Numbered from the stretch's first letter, positions 15,814 through 24,070 are shown. The stretch is DNA of 30,485 bases from Moraxellaceae bacterium (GCA_003543245.1 DPJB01000037.1:113342-143826), one strand, 5' to 3'. Notes: generated by a model from the letters alone, not told the origin. Translations and numbers: made by a program.

Positions 15814-16680
15814 TCAGTACCAGAGCCGGATGCCTGCCACTGCCGACGCCTCGCCATCATCTGTCCCTGTGGCACGGGCCATGTCGGCCGTGTCGCCAAA
15901 TGTCGTCGACCACTCCACCCCCACATAAGGTGCGATCTCGCGGCGGATCTCGTAGCGCAGGCGCAACCCCAGCTCGGCATCACTCAGCCCGGCACCAATG
16001 CCGCGGCCGGGATCATCCTTGCCGTACAGATTGACCTCAACCGCAGGCTCCAGGATCAGGCGATTGGTCAGGCGGGCCTCATACTCGGCCTCCAGTCGCA
16101 AGGCGGTGCGACCCGACTCACCCGCATAGGCCGTGACCCCGATGTCAAAAAAGCCGGGCGCCAGACCCTGCATGCCAATGGCAGCCCAGGTGCGCGACGG
16201 CCCTTCCCCGCCATCCTGACGCACGCCCAGGGTGGTATCCCACCACCGCGCCACGGCATGGTTCCACAGCAGACTGGTCTCGAGAGACTCCGACGTGTCA
16301 TGGGCACGCTCGCCAGTACTGCCCAGCCAGAACCGGTCACTGGCACTACCCCAGCCAGCACGGGCCTCCCAGACTGTTGCTGTGTTGCCATCGGCATGGC
16401 TGGCTTCCAGCTGATCGACCTGCAAAAACACGGAACGGCTGCTGCCCATGTGCGTCTGCATGTCCATGCCGCCCAGATCAGGAAAGGCTGCCGCCAGTTC
16501 GGCTGCGGTCGGTGGCGGCAAGACTTGTTCATCAGTCAAAGGCGAAACCGGCATCAGGGCTGGCGTGACGGCTGGCACGGCAGCATCCGGCATCACGTGT
16601 CCGGAATGCTGCGAATGATCTACTTCGGCCCACACCATGGACGTTGTCAGGAGTCCGAGGGTGAAAATGATCTTTTTCAT
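15814..16680 (-). CDS. copB: Copper resistance protein CopB, outer membrane
   Basis: 288 residues. A signal peptide (MKKIIFTLGLLTTSMVWA) is followed by a short His/Met-containing stretch (DHSQHSGHVMPD), a proline-rich linker and a beta-barrel domain that ends in RLWY, an aromatic C-terminus typical of outer membrane proteins. The family is CopB/PcoB, which with CopA lowers copper toxicity by sequestration or export. The linker is much shorter in Met-rich repeats than the classic plasmid CopB. ATG at 16680 lies 2 bases beyond the copA stop, so copA-copB form one transcript. No copC, copD or copRS gene is next to it. Confidence 0.92.
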   Translation of the reverse strand: MKKIIFTLGLLTTSMVWAEVDHSQHSGHVMPDAAVPAVTPALMPVSPLTDEQVLPPPTAAELAAAFPDLGGMDMQTHMGSSRSVFLQVDQLEASHADGNTATVWEARAGWGSASDRFWLGSTGERAHDTSESLETSLLWNHAVARWWDTTLGVRQDGGEGPSRTWAAIGMQGLAPGFFDIGVTAYAGESGRTALRLEAEYEARLTNRLILEPAVEVNLYGKDDPGRGIGAGLSDAELGLRLRYEIRREIAPYVGVEWSTTFGDTADMARATGTDDGEASAVAGIRLWY

Positions 16681-16682
16681 GA

Positions 16683-18362
16683 TCAGACCTCCACCCGTAC
16701 TTCACGGAACATGCCACTGTCCATGTGCATGAGAAGATGGCAATGGAAGGCCCACCGCCCGAGTGCATCCGCCCTGACCCGGAACGTCCGGCGCGTACCC
16801 GGCGGCATGCTGATGGTGTGTTTACGCACGAGGAAATTGCCGTCTTCGTCCTCCAGGTCACTCCACATGCCATGCAGATGAATGGGGTGCTCCATCATGG
16901 TGTCGTTCACCAGCACCACGCGGACGCGCTCACCATATTTCAGTGTGACCGGCACAGCATCGGCAAAAGGAATGCCGTCAAACGACCAGACATACCGCTC
17001 CATATGGCCGGTCAGGTGCAGCTCTATTTCGCGTGAGGGCACGCGTCCGTCAGGATCATCAAAGGTGCTGCGCAGATCGGCATAGGTCAGTACCTTGCGC
17101 CCGTTATCCCGAAGGCCGATGCCCGGATCATCCAGTCGCGCCATCGGCATCATGGTCTGCATGTCGACCATGGGATTGTTGCTTTCGCTGGCAGGATGGG
17201 ACTGCATTTTCATGCCCGGCATGTCGTGGTGCATGTGTTCGCCATGCCCCATGTCATCCATGGTGAGCAGCGGGCGCTTGTCCAGCGCAGGTATCGCCGT
17301 CTGCAAGCCTTGCGTGAGCGCCAGCGTGGCACGGGCATACCCGCTACGGTCCATGCCCTGTGCAAAAATCGTGTAGGCGTTTTCAACCGGCTCCACGATC
17401 ACGTCGAGTGTTTCGGCAACAGCAATACGGAACTCGTCAATGTCCACCGGATGCACCGGCTGACCGTCGGCCGCCACCACCGTCATTTTCAGGCCAGGAA
17501 TGCGTACATCGAAATAGGTCATGGCCGAGGCATTGATGAAACGCAGGCGTACCTTTTCACCCGCACGGAACACACCGGTCCAGTTACCGGCCGGCGTCGT
17601 GCCGTTGACCAGATAGGTATACGTCGCCGCCGACACATCGGCGAGATCTGTCGGCGTCATGCGCATGTCGCCCCACGCCTTGCGATCAGCCCAGGCCGCC
17701 GCAAACCCCTGCAGTTTCACATCCCGGAAAAAATCGCCGACAGTCCGCTGGTGATAGTTGTAATACGTGCCCTGTTTTTTCAGCTTGTCCAGGATTCGGT
17801 GCGGGTTTTCATCACTCCAGTCCGACAGCACAACGACATGATCGCGATCCACCCTGAACGGCTCCGGCTCACGCGGTTCGATGACCAGCGCCCCGTACAG
17901 GCCTACGGCTTCCTGCATGCCGGAATGGCTGTGATACCAGTAGGTGCCGCTCTGCTTGAGCGGAAACTCATAGGTAAAGGTTTCGCCCGGCGGAATGCCG
18001 TGAAAACTGAAACCCGGCACGCCATCCATGTTGGCGGGCAGCAGGATGCCGTGCCAGTGAATGGAGGTGTCTTCCGTGAGGTGGTTGGTGACACGCAACA
18101 CTACTGTGTCGCCTTCCCGGAAGCGCAACACCGGGGCCGGCAAGGAACGGTTGACGGTCACGGCCCGGCGCTGGCGCCCGGTGAAGTTAACGGTTTGCTC
18201 GCCAATGGCCAGATCAACCACCTGAACACGCGGGGCATCCGTCGTGGCCGGCGCTGCCCGGGACCAGCCAGCCGTCAGGGCAACAGTGCCCAGCGCCAGC
18301 CCCTCAACAAAGCGGCGGCGCGATACCGGTGCAGACAACAAGGCGGGCAACAGCTTTTGCAT
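16683..18362 (-). CDS. copA: Multicopper oxidase CopA, copper resistance
   Basis: 559 residues from ATG 18362. A twin-arginine signal (SRRRFVEGLALGTVALTAG, residues 14-32) directs the folded enzyme to the periplasm. Copper ligands of the N-terminal cupredoxin are in IHWHG (H102, H104) and YWYHSHSG (H144, H146). The C-terminal set is HPIHLH (492-497), HCH (540-542), H546 and axial M551. A His/Met-rich stretch (MGHGEHMHHDMPGMKM) in the middle probably stores or delivers Cu. The enzyme likely oxidises Cu(I) to Cu(II). The frame stays open for 91 codons upstream, but GGAG 7 bases before 18362 and the Tat signal fix this start. It should not be confused with the P-type ATPase also called CopA. Confidence 0.95.
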   Translation of the reverse strand: MQKLLPALLSAPVSRRRFVEGLALGTVALTAGWSRAAPATTDAPRVQVVDLAIGEQTVNFTGRQRRAVTVNRSLPAPVLRFREGDTVVLRVTNHLTEDTSIHWHGILLPANMDGVPGFSFHGIPPGETFTYEFPLKQSGTYWYHSHSGMQEAVGLYGALVIEPREPEPFRVDRDHVVVLSDWSDENPHRILDKLKKQGTYYNYHQRTVGDFFRDVKLQGFAAAWADRKAWGDMRMTPTDLADVSAATYTYLVNGTTPAGNWTGVFRAGEKVRLRFINASAMTYFDVRIPGLKMTVVAADGQPVHPVDIDEFRIAVAETLDVIVEPVENAYTIFAQGMDRSGYARATLALTQGLQTAIPALDKRPLLTMDDMGHGEHMHHDMPGMKMQSHPASESNNPMVDMQTMMPMARLDDPGIGLRDNGRKVLTYADLRSTFDDPDGRVPSREIELHLTGHMERYVWSFDGIPFADAVPVTLKYGERVRVVLVNDTMMEHPIHLHGMWSDLEDEDGNFLVRKHTISMPPGTRRTFRVRADALGRWAFHCHLLMHMDSGMFREVRVEV

Positions 18363-18410
18363 GACAAGACTCCGCACTCTTGCTGCCAGCCCGATACAGG
18401 CCGCAGCAGA

Positions 18411-18423
18411 CACATGACATGTG
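18411..18423. promoter_or_regulatory. Palindrome upstream of copA
   Basis: CACATG-A-CATGTG is a perfect palindrome about 50 bases before the copA ATG. Overlapping it, TGACA at 18415 and TGTCA at 18432 form a second, wider inverted repeat reminiscent of, but not matching, the TGACA/TGTCA arms of CusR/PcoR sites. It may be a copper-response operator; the regulator is not in this window. Confidence 0.3.
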
Positions 18424-18617
18424 CGGATTGTTGTCAGGCCGGTTGATTGCTGGCAAGACCGGATATGTAAGCGTGGACAGGCCCTGTTGCGTGACCACGG
18501 CGGCTTGCCGGACATCCCGCCATAAACACCGTAAAAGGACTGGCCGGCATGGTCGACCACCATGTCGCCAAGGAACTGCTGCTGACGGCGGTGTAGCCCG
18601 AGCTTGCATAGACTGAC

Positions 18618-18631
18618 TTGATACAAATCAA
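18618..18631. promoter_or_regulatory. FNR/Anr-type box
   Basis: TTGAT-ACAA-ATCAA is a perfect match to the FNR/Anr consensus (TTGAT-N4-ATCAA), extended to CTTGAT/ATCAAG by one more base pair. Its centre is about 70 bases upstream of the predicted hsp20 transcription start, a class I activator position. It could also act on copA, whose start is about 256 bases the other way. Confidence 0.7.
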
Positions 18632-18659
18632 GCAATAGACAACATGCACTTTCCCACGC

Positions 18660-18688
18660 CTTGAAAGAGTCAGGGCGTGACCTAATAT
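18660..18688 (+). promoter_or_regulatory. Promoter of hsp20, sigma-70 and/or sigma-32 type
   Basis: CTTGAAA (18660-18666) followed after 14 bases by CCTAATAT (18681-18688). Read as sigma-70 it is TTGAAA, 16-base spacer, TAATAT; read as heat-shock sigma-32 it has the CTTGAAA -35 element and a partial CCCCATNT-like -10. Start of transcription is expected near 18695, giving a leader of about 50 bases. Confidence 0.65.
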
Positions 18689-18744
18689 TCTTGGCATTAG
18701 TGTTTTTTCAGGCACTGACACACTGACAGACCAGGAGAACAAAA

Positions 18745-19173
18745 ATGAGTGCATTGATTCCGAGAGGTGGCTTGTTTGACGAACTGTTCAGGGACTTCGG
18801 AACGGGATTTTCTGTGCGTCCCCTGCATGGCAACCCGTTGCCATCGCCGGACAAGATCAAACTGGATGTCAGCGAAAACGGCAACGCCTACACCGTCACC
18901 GCCGAAATACCCGGCGTTGCCAAGGAAGACATTCATGTCTCCGTCGAAGGTAACACCGTTACCCTGCGTGCCGAGGTCAAGCAGCATGACCGCCAGGAGA
19001 AGGAAAGCGCCATGCACAGCGAGCGCTATTATGGTTCCATCTCGCGCACATTCCAGTTGCCGGTTGACATTGATGAGGCCCAGTCCAGCGCAAAAAGTGA
19101 CAATGGCGTGCTGGTGCTGACACTGATCAAAAAGAAACCCGGGAATGGCTCCCGCCGCCTGACTGTCCAGTAG
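18745..19173 (+). CDS. Small heat shock protein, Hsp20/alpha-crystallin family
   Basis: 142 residues. An N-terminal arm (1-34) is followed by the alpha-crystallin domain (about 35-130) with IKLDVSENGNAYTVTAEIPGV, the loop containing SERYYGSISRTFQLP and the GVLVLTL strand. These proteins form oligomers that hold unfolding proteins for DnaK and ClpB. The class A/B features of E. coli IbpA are not obvious; it resembles the general bacterial Hsp20 type. AGGAG lies about 8 bases before the ATG. It has its own promoter and is followed by a strong hairpin, so it is probably a single-gene unit. An FNR box upstream suggests induction by low oxygen as well as heat. Confidence 0.95.
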   Translation: MSALIPRGGLFDELFRDFGTGFSVRPLHGNPLPSPDKIKLDVSENGNAYTVTAEIPGVAKEDIHVSVEGNTVTLRAEVKQHDRQEKESAMHSERYYGSISRTFQLPVDIDEAQSSAKSDNGVLVLTLIKKKPGNGSRRLTVQ

Positions 19174-19185
19174 GACAGCACCAGA

Positions 19186-19225
19186 CACTCACCGGGCAAG
19201 CCTCCTCCACCTTGCCCGGTGAGTG
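19186..19225. terminator. Strong 15-bp hairpin after hsp20
   Basis: CACTCACCGGGCAAG (19186-19200) and its exact reverse complement (19211-19225) enclose a 10-base pyrimidine-rich loop. It begins 13 bases after the hsp20 stop. No T run follows, so it may stop transcription with help, stabilise the mRNA 3' end, or both. Confidence 0.65.
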
Positions 19226-19285
19226 CTGCGCGGTTGGCAAAATCCTCTGTGTGCATCACCATCAGGGCATTGCAAGGAGCCCTGC

Positions 19286-20455
19286 ATGACGCACAACCAT
19301 CCGGCACTGTTTGACATCCCCATTGATCGCAACGGCACCGACAGCCTCAAGTGGTCAAAGTATGCCGGCCAGCACGCGGCCTCTGGCGCGGACATCCTCC
19401 CCCTGTGGGTGGCCGACATGGATTTTGCTGCGCCACCCGACGTCATTACCGCCCTCCAGCAGCGCGTGGCCCATGGTGTATTTGGCTACGGCCACACCAC
19501 ACCAGCCTTCATTGATGCCATAACCTCGGCCATGCAGCGTGATTACGGCTGGGCTGTCGAAGCCGACTGGATCGTTCCGTTACCGGGACTGGTTTCCGGC
19601 CTCAACATCGCCGCTCGCAGCATTGGCGAGCCTGGTGATGCAATTGTCACCAGCACACCGGTCTACCCCGCCCTGTTTACCTCGGCGGCCCACATGGAAC
19701 GCAAATGCATTCGCGTACCACTGGACGAGGCACACAACTGGACCTGGAACATGAAAGCGGTGGAAGCCGCACATACTCCTCGCACCAGGGGACTGATGCT
19801 GTGCCACCCCCACAACCCCATCGGCCGGGTGTGGACCGGGCAAGAACTCGCCGGCATTGCCGTCTATGCGGAGCAGCATGATCTGGTCGTGGTCAGCGAT
19901 GAAATCCATTGTGACCTGATTCTGGAACCCGGCCTCAGGCACCGGCCCTTTGCCATGCTCTCCCCGGCAATGGCCAGGCGAACCATCACCATCATGGCCC
20001 CGTCCAAGACCTACAACATCCCGGGGCTTGGCGTAGCCTTTGCCATCATTCCTGACGAGAGCCTGCGCCGGCGCTTTCATGCCGCCATGGCCGGCATCAC
20101 ACCACACCCGAACATCCTGGGCATGGTTGCCACTACGGCGGCCTACCGTCATGGCCTGCCCTGGCGTACCGCCCTGCTGGACTACCTGCGCCAGAACCGT
20201 GAACTGGTGATGGGACTGGACGGCAAGTTCGGACTGAAGGTCATCAGGCCGGAGGCCACCTATCTGGCCTGGATTGATTGCCGCGAGTCCGGGATAGACA
20301 ATCCACAGGCGTTTTTCGAGGCCGCCGGCGTCGGCCTGTCAGAAGGCAGCGACTTCGGCGGACAGGGCTTTGTGCGGCTGAACTTTGGCTGCCCGCGGGC
20401 GGTTCTTGAAACAGCACTGGAACGCATGCTGACCGCACTGAATGACGCCGCCTGA
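19286..20455 (+). CDS. PLP-dependent C-S lyase, MalY/PatB family
   Basis: 389 residues, fold-type I aminotransferase-like. MalY/PatB hallmarks include LPLWVADMDF near the N-terminus (39-47), GVFGYG (64-69), CHPHNPIGRVW with N177, SDEIHCD with D205 (pairs with the PLP ring nitrogen), and the Schiff-base lysine K241 in APSKTYNIPGL. The C-terminal FVRLNFGCPR carries the carboxylate-binding Arg. Family members cleave cystathionine or cysteine conjugates to a thiol, pyruvate and ammonia; E. coli MalY also represses MalT, which cannot be judged here. ATG at 19286 is chosen because AAGGAG lies about 6 bases before it and the family begins here; the frame is open further upstream through the hairpin. 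Confidence 0.93.
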   Translation: MTHNHPALFDIPIDRNGTDSLKWSKYAGQHAASGADILPLWVADMDFAAPPDVITALQQRVAHGVFGYGHTTPAFIDAITSAMQRDYGWAVEADWIVPLPGLVSGLNIAARSIGEPGDAIVTSTPVYPALFTSAAHMERKCIRVPLDEAHNWTWNMKAVEAAHTPRTRGLMLCHPHNPIGRVWTGQELAGIAVYAEQHDLVVVSDEIHCDLILEPGLRHRPFAMLSPAMARRTITIMAPSKTYNIPGLGVAFAIIPDESLRRRFHAAMAGITPHPNILGMVATTAAYRHGLPWRTALLDYLRQNRELVMGLDGKFGLKVIRPEATYLAWIDCRESGIDNPQAFFEAAGVGLSEGSDFGGQGFVRLNFGCPRAVLETALERMLTALNDAA

Positions 20456-20560
20456 CGGCAGCCGGGATACCCCTGACCCGTGTCAGGCACGCACCGGTGA
20501 AAAGACCTCTCGCACCGGCGTTTGCGGCATGATAAAAAACGGCCCTCAAGGAGAGACATC

Positions 20561-20998
20561 ATGAAGACTGTTGCAGACATTCTCAGGTCAAAGGCAAATG
20601 CCCAGATCTACACCATCTGGCCATCGGCAACCGTGCTGGAAGCCCTGACCCTCATGGCAGACAAGGGCATTGGTGCGTTGATCGTGATGGAGAACGACAA
20701 GGTCGCAGGGATACTGAGTGAGCGTGATTACGCGCGAAAGATCGCCCTGATGGAGCGCTCCTCCTACACCACCGAAGTCAGCGAAATCATGACCAGCAAT
20801 GTCATGACGGTAACCCCGGGACAGACCATCGAATTCTGCATGGAGCTCATGACCGAAAAGCGCCTGCGTCACCTGCCGGTGCTGGAGGGTGACAAGCTGA
20901 TCGGACTGATCTCGATCGGTGACCTGGTCAAGGACATCATCTCCGACCAGCAATCAATGATTCGTCAGCTGGAACAATACATCCGCGGCGAACAGTAA
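20561..20998 (+). CDS. Two-CBS-domain protein
   Basis: 145 residues consisting of tandem CBS domains (about 8-62 and 74-132) in a Bateman module, with no attached enzyme or channel. The repeated pattern is seen in ALTLMADKGIGALIVMENDKVAGILSERDYARK and the matching FCMELMTEKRLRHLPVLEGDKLIGLISIGDL. Such modules bind adenosine nucleotides and often regulate a partner protein. AAGGAG lies about 8 bases before ATG 20561. It follows the C-S lyase after about 105 bases on the same strand; co-transcription is possible. The partner is not evident. The gene ends convergently with the MBL-fold gene. Confidence 0.93.
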   Translation: MKTVADILRSKANAQIYTIWPSATVLEALTLMADKGIGALIVMENDKVAGILSERDYARKIALMERSSYTTEVSEIMTSNVMTVTPGQTIEFCMELMTEKRLRHLPVLEGDKLIGLISIGDLVKDIISDQQSMIRQLEQYIRGEQ

Positions 20999-21009
20999 AG
21001 TCCTGCAGC

Positions 21010-21036
21010 CGGGGGCAGCCCGCAGGCCGCCCCCCG
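21010..21036. terminator. GC-rich hairpin between convergent genes
   Basis: GGGGGC at 21011-21016 pairs with GCCCCC at 21029-21034 across a 12-base loop. It lies 12 bases beyond the CBS gene stop and 10 bases from the MBL-fold gene stop. There is no T tract; a shared terminator is possible. Confidence 0.35.
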
Positions 21037-21045
21037 ACAACCGCA

Positions 21046-22104
21046 TCAGCGCGAAGGTCGACTGACCTTGCCATGCACGGCCTTGTTCACCAGAAAGGCC
21101 GGTTTCGTCCCCGGTGAGAACCAGGCAGGCGTCATCTCCGACGAGGTGAACACGTTAGGGAAGCGTGGATCACGCATCGACGGTCCTGCAATTGTCTTCT
21201 CCTGCACCATCGAAATGTACTGGTCGATGGAATTCTCCAGCGTATTGCCGTTGATGATCACTTCCGTGCCAATCGTGCGTGCATACTTTGCCACCCCGGC
21301 AATCGTTGACTGCAATGGTGCATAGGCATCCGCACTGATGCCATTCTCGCTGGTCACCCACAGCCCCTCATCCGTATGCACCACCAGCGAGTGATTGCCT
21401 TCGGTATGCCCGGGTGTGTGAATCAGTGCAACGCCTTCGCCCAGCATGATGTCGCCTTCAAAACGGACAATACGGTCCGCCGGAATATCGGCAATGCCGT
21501 TGGGGCAATACCAGTCCGCCTGATAGGGATTAAGGTCGAGTGCAGAGGCCCACTCACGCTCATGCACCAGCAGTTTTGCATTCGGGAACACGCCAGGCTG
21601 ATGCCTTGTTCCCAGCCAGCGACGCACATCCTGTGTGTGCAGGTGGTCATAGCTGATGTAGTCAATGTCTTCGGGACGCAAGCCGATACGGGCAACAATG
21701 TCCGGCACGGTATCCTGACGCAGGACAAAGACACGCTGCATGATCTCGGGGGTGGTGTCCTGCAAGCGGCGGAAATATGGCGTCTCGCCATTGCGTTCGT
21801 GATCTGATGGCGACATCAGCAGGGTTTTCAGCCCCTCCGTTGTCTCGAACTGCACCACGAACAGACGATTCTGCAGATGCAGGAACTCCACCACACGCTC
21901 ACGCGGAAACGCATTGCGCAAACCGTAGCGGGTCGGGTACGGCACACGCACCAGGTTAAAGGATTCGTAGTATTTCACTTTCGGTCCGGCCAGCATGTCT
22001 TTGCGGAAGGACTCTGCAGCAGCGCGGGTATCTTCCACACGAGCCATTTGCCCCAGTGCCTTTCGGCTTCCTTCGAAGTGCCTGATCGGTGTGATATGGC
22101 TCAT
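21046..22104 (-). CDS. Metallo-beta-lactamase-fold hydrolase, atypical metal site
   Basis: 352 residues, cytoplasmic (no signal peptide). The MBL-fold motif is at YDHLHTQD, with H154, H156 and D159, but the usual His right after the Asp is Val (V160). H233 in HTPGHTEGNHSL is the third-motif His. Where the family has a bridging Asp before the last motif, this protein has SEN (E253). A 140-residue N-terminal region precedes the metal motif. The substrate is unknown. GGAG lies 7 bases before ATG 22104. It is the last gene of a three-gene cassette, starting 34 bases after the epimerase-like gene. Confidence 0.85.
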   Translation of the reverse strand: MSHITPIRHFEGSRKALGQMARVEDTRAAAESFRKDMLAGPKVKYYESFNLVRVPYPTRYGLRNAFPRERVVEFLHLQNRLFVVQFETTEGLKTLLMSPSDHERNGETPYFRRLQDTTPEIMQRVFVLRQDTVPDIVARIGLRPEDIDYISYDHLHTQDVRRWLGTRHQPGVFPNAKLLVHEREWASALDLNPYQADWYCPNGIADIPADRIVRFEGDIMLGEGVALIHTPGHTEGNHSLVVHTDEGLWVTSENGISADAYAPLQSTIAGVAKYARTIGTEVIINGNTLENSIDQYISMVQEKTIAGPSMRDPRFPNVFTSSEMTPAWFSPGTKPAFLVNKAVHGKVSRPSR

Positions 22105-22138
22105 GTTTTTTCTCCAGCATTGATCTTTGAAAATACGT

Positions 22139-23119
22139 TCAAATCAGTCGTGATGCGCGCAACTCGGCCTCTAGCTGATGCATGCCCTGCTCAAGTGAAA
22201 TCACCGGCGCATAACCCAGTCGATCTTTTGCCCTGGCACACGACACCTGGTGACGACGCTCCAGAAACTTTATGACGGCCGGCTGCATGAGCGGCTGTTT
22301 CCCAACCATTGGCAGCAGTTTTTCCGCCACGGAGAGGCCGGCCTGCATCAGGCCCGTAGGCAACAGGATAATACGGCGGCGGGTCATTTTGGCCAGATAG
22401 CCGAAAAAGACATGGCATGGCGTAGCAACATCATCCGTGACATTGAACGATTCGCCACAGCAATCCTTCTGTATCAGCAGAAACACGGCATCGATCAGGT
22501 TATCCACATGCACATGATTGATTACGCCTCTCCTGTTTGATGGCAATGCGAACATGTGCTTCTTCAACGCATCCAGCGGACGATGCACCCATGGCACGCT
22601 GCCCATGCCATATACATCCCCGGGGCGTATCACCATCACGCCAAAACCCTGCGCCGGATTATTGAATGACAGGGCAATGCGTTCGCTGCTGAGCTTTGTT
22701 TCAGTGTAGGGATTGCCCGCCACATCAAAGGGGCCATCCTCCGTCACGTTATCCGGATAATCAAAACCATAAACCATCACTGAAGACAAATGCACAAGAC
22801 GCCTGACACCCGTTGCCATTGCCGTTTCGCACACGCTACGCGTTCCCTCATTGTTCACACGCTCATACAGTTCACGCGGACCGTCTTCCTGCACAACGGC
22901 AGCCGTGTGAAATACAACATCAGCCCCGGCAAATGCACGGGCCAGTACGTCCCTGTCATTGATATCGCCCTGCTCCACCCGGGCACCTGCAGCCCGCGCC
23001 CGCTGCACGCCCGCCGGTGCAACATCCATCCCCTGTACCGTCCAGCCCAGTGCCAGTGCACGGCGAGCCATCTGCATGCCGATGAAGCCGCCAATACCGG
23101 TAATCGCAATCGTCTTCAT
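22139..23119 (-). CDS. NAD-dependent epimerase/dehydratase, 3-beta-HSD-like
   Basis: 326 residues from ATG 23119. It is an extended SDR: the glycine motif TGIGGFIG (7-14), D32 for NAD binding, HTAA (71-74), LSSVMVYG and the catalytic Y138 and K142 in YTETK. The overall form (SSVMVYG, RPGDVYGMGS, HVDNLIDAV) resembles 3-beta-hydroxysteroid dehydrogenase/isomerase and sterol-type dehydrogenases more than sugar epimerases, but this is a judgement from memory. The frame is open to a GTG at 23137 that abuts the upstream stop; the ATG gives the canonical start MKTIAITG. It sits 18 bases after the SDR gene in the same transcript. Confidence 0.87.
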   Translation of the reverse strand: MKTIAITGIGGFIGMQMARRALALGWTVQGMDVAPAGVQRARAAGARVEQGDINDRDVLARAFAGADVVFHTAAVVQEDGPRELYERVNNEGTRSVCETAMATGVRRLVHLSSVMVYGFDYPDNVTEDGPFDVAGNPYTETKLSSERIALSFNNPAQGFGVMVIRPGDVYGMGSVPWVHRPLDALKKHMFALPSNRRGVINHVHVDNLIDAVFLLIQKDCCGESFNVTDDVATPCHVFFGYLAKMTRRRIILLPTGLMQAGLSVAEKLLPMVGKQPLMQPAVIKFLERRHQVSCARAKDRLGYAPVISLEQGMHQLEAELRASRLI

Positions 23120-23137
23120 GTTGTGCACCTGGCCCAC

Positions 23138-23932
23138 TTAACGGTACTGGCCTGATGTGAAATTACGCTGGCCACGTACACGGGCCCTCTCGATCTGCCC
23201 CAGAAAAAATGCAGGGAAGGCATTGCAGACCTTGCCCAGCACCGACTCCTGGAACGGCAGGTAATACTCGATCGGCCGCTTTTTCAGCACCGGCCCTAGA
23301 ATGGCTGCGGCAACCTCATCGGCACTGAGTGCTCGCGCGCCTGAAAACGTCAGTGCTGCATCAGGATCACCGCGCTGCTGCTCCAGCATGTCGGTCTTGA
23401 CCGGGCCCGGACCAAACAGCGTGACGGCAATGCCGTAAGGGCTGAGATCTCCGGCGGCCGCAATGCTGAATCCGCGCACGGCAAACTTGCTGGCGGCATA
23501 CGTTGTGGTGCCTGGCGTGGCATACAGCGAGGCAATGGAGCCAATATTGATGATGTGCCCGCGACGGCGGGGCTTCATGACCCGGGCCACGGCATTGGCC
23601 CCCAGCATTACCCCCTTCACATTCACATCGAGGGTGAGATCAATATCCTCGGGGCGCAACTCGCCGGTCTGGCCACTGCGCAGCACACCAGCAACATTGA
23701 TCAGTACATCAATCGCAAAACCACCCTGCTCCAGTGCCTCGACCAGTGACTGCCAGGCATCCGCCCGGCGTACATCCAGCGCACCGCATTGCACACCGGG
23801 CTGCCCACCCCAGCGTGCCTGCAGGCCCGGCAGATCAAGATCAACCGCCACAACCTCATGCCCGTGACGCACCGCCATGGCAGTGATGGCGGCACCTATG
23901 CCATTGGCCGCCCCGGTGATCAGCATTTTCAT
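23138..23932 (-). CDS. SDR-family oxidoreductase (first gene of AraC-linked cassette)
   Basis: 264 residues. It has TGAANGIG (6-13), D31 for NAD specificity, a NVAG variant of the usual NNAG (79-82), S132 in NIGSIAS, and catalytic Y145 and K149 (YAASK). The C-terminal region (KKRPIEYYLPFQESVLGKVCNAFPAFFLGQIERARVRGQ) is amphipathic or hydrophobic and could touch membranes, as in SDRs acting on lipids or retinol-type substrates. GAGGGG lies about 8 bases before ATG 23932. It is divergent from an AraC-family regulator and leads the three-enzyme cassette. Confidence 0.9.
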   Translation of the reverse strand: MKMLITGAANGIGAAITAMAVRHGHEVVAVDLDLPGLQARWGGQPGVQCGALDVRRADAWQSLVEALEQGGFAIDVLINVAGVLRSGQTGELRPEDIDLTLDVNVKGVMLGANAVARVMKPRRRGHIINIGSIASLYATPGTTTYAASKFAVRGFSIAAAGDLSPYGIAVTLFGPGPVKTDMLEQQRGDPDAALTFSGARALSADEVAAAILGPVLKKRPIEYYLPFQESVLGKVCNAFPAFFLGQIERARVRGQRNFTSGQYR

Positions 23933-24007
23933 GGGATTTCCCCTCTGGTGTTGAATGCCGTCCGCAGACGGTTCATGCCGCCAAGCATGCCCGATCCACC
24001 ATTCACT

Positions 24008-24036
24008 GCTTGACGCCTGCCGACATCAGGCTTGAC
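24008..24036. promoter_or_regulatory. Direct repeat, candidate AraC-family binding site
   Basis: GCTTGAC occurs at 24008-24014 and again at 24030-24036, a spacing of 22 bases, in the divergent gap between the SDR gene and the AraC-family gene. AraC-type regulators often bind directly repeated half-sites about two helical turns apart. The second copy also includes TTGACA, a possible -35 element. Confidence 0.4.
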
Positions 24037-24070
24037 AATTTGCGCCACTCTTCCAGCGGAAAGAACAAAA

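Larger units (their letters stand above)
18363..18744. other. Divergent intergenic region between copA and hsp20
   Basis: A gap of 382 bases between divergent starts. I see no gene in it. It holds a palindrome near copA, an FNR-type box, and an hsp20 promoter, each listed separately. The central part (about 18440-18610) shows nothing I can assign. Confidence 0.7.

Noticed and set aside
17196..18446. A 416-codon plus-strand open frame opposite copA
   Set aside because: It mirrors the copA codons; the translation has no family motif and is rich in His and Arg. The copA ligand motifs on the other strand are decisive.
18363..18635. N-terminal extension of CopA by 91 codons
   Set aside because: The extension has no Tat or secretion signal, whereas a normal ribosome-binding site and twin-arginine signal begin at 18362.
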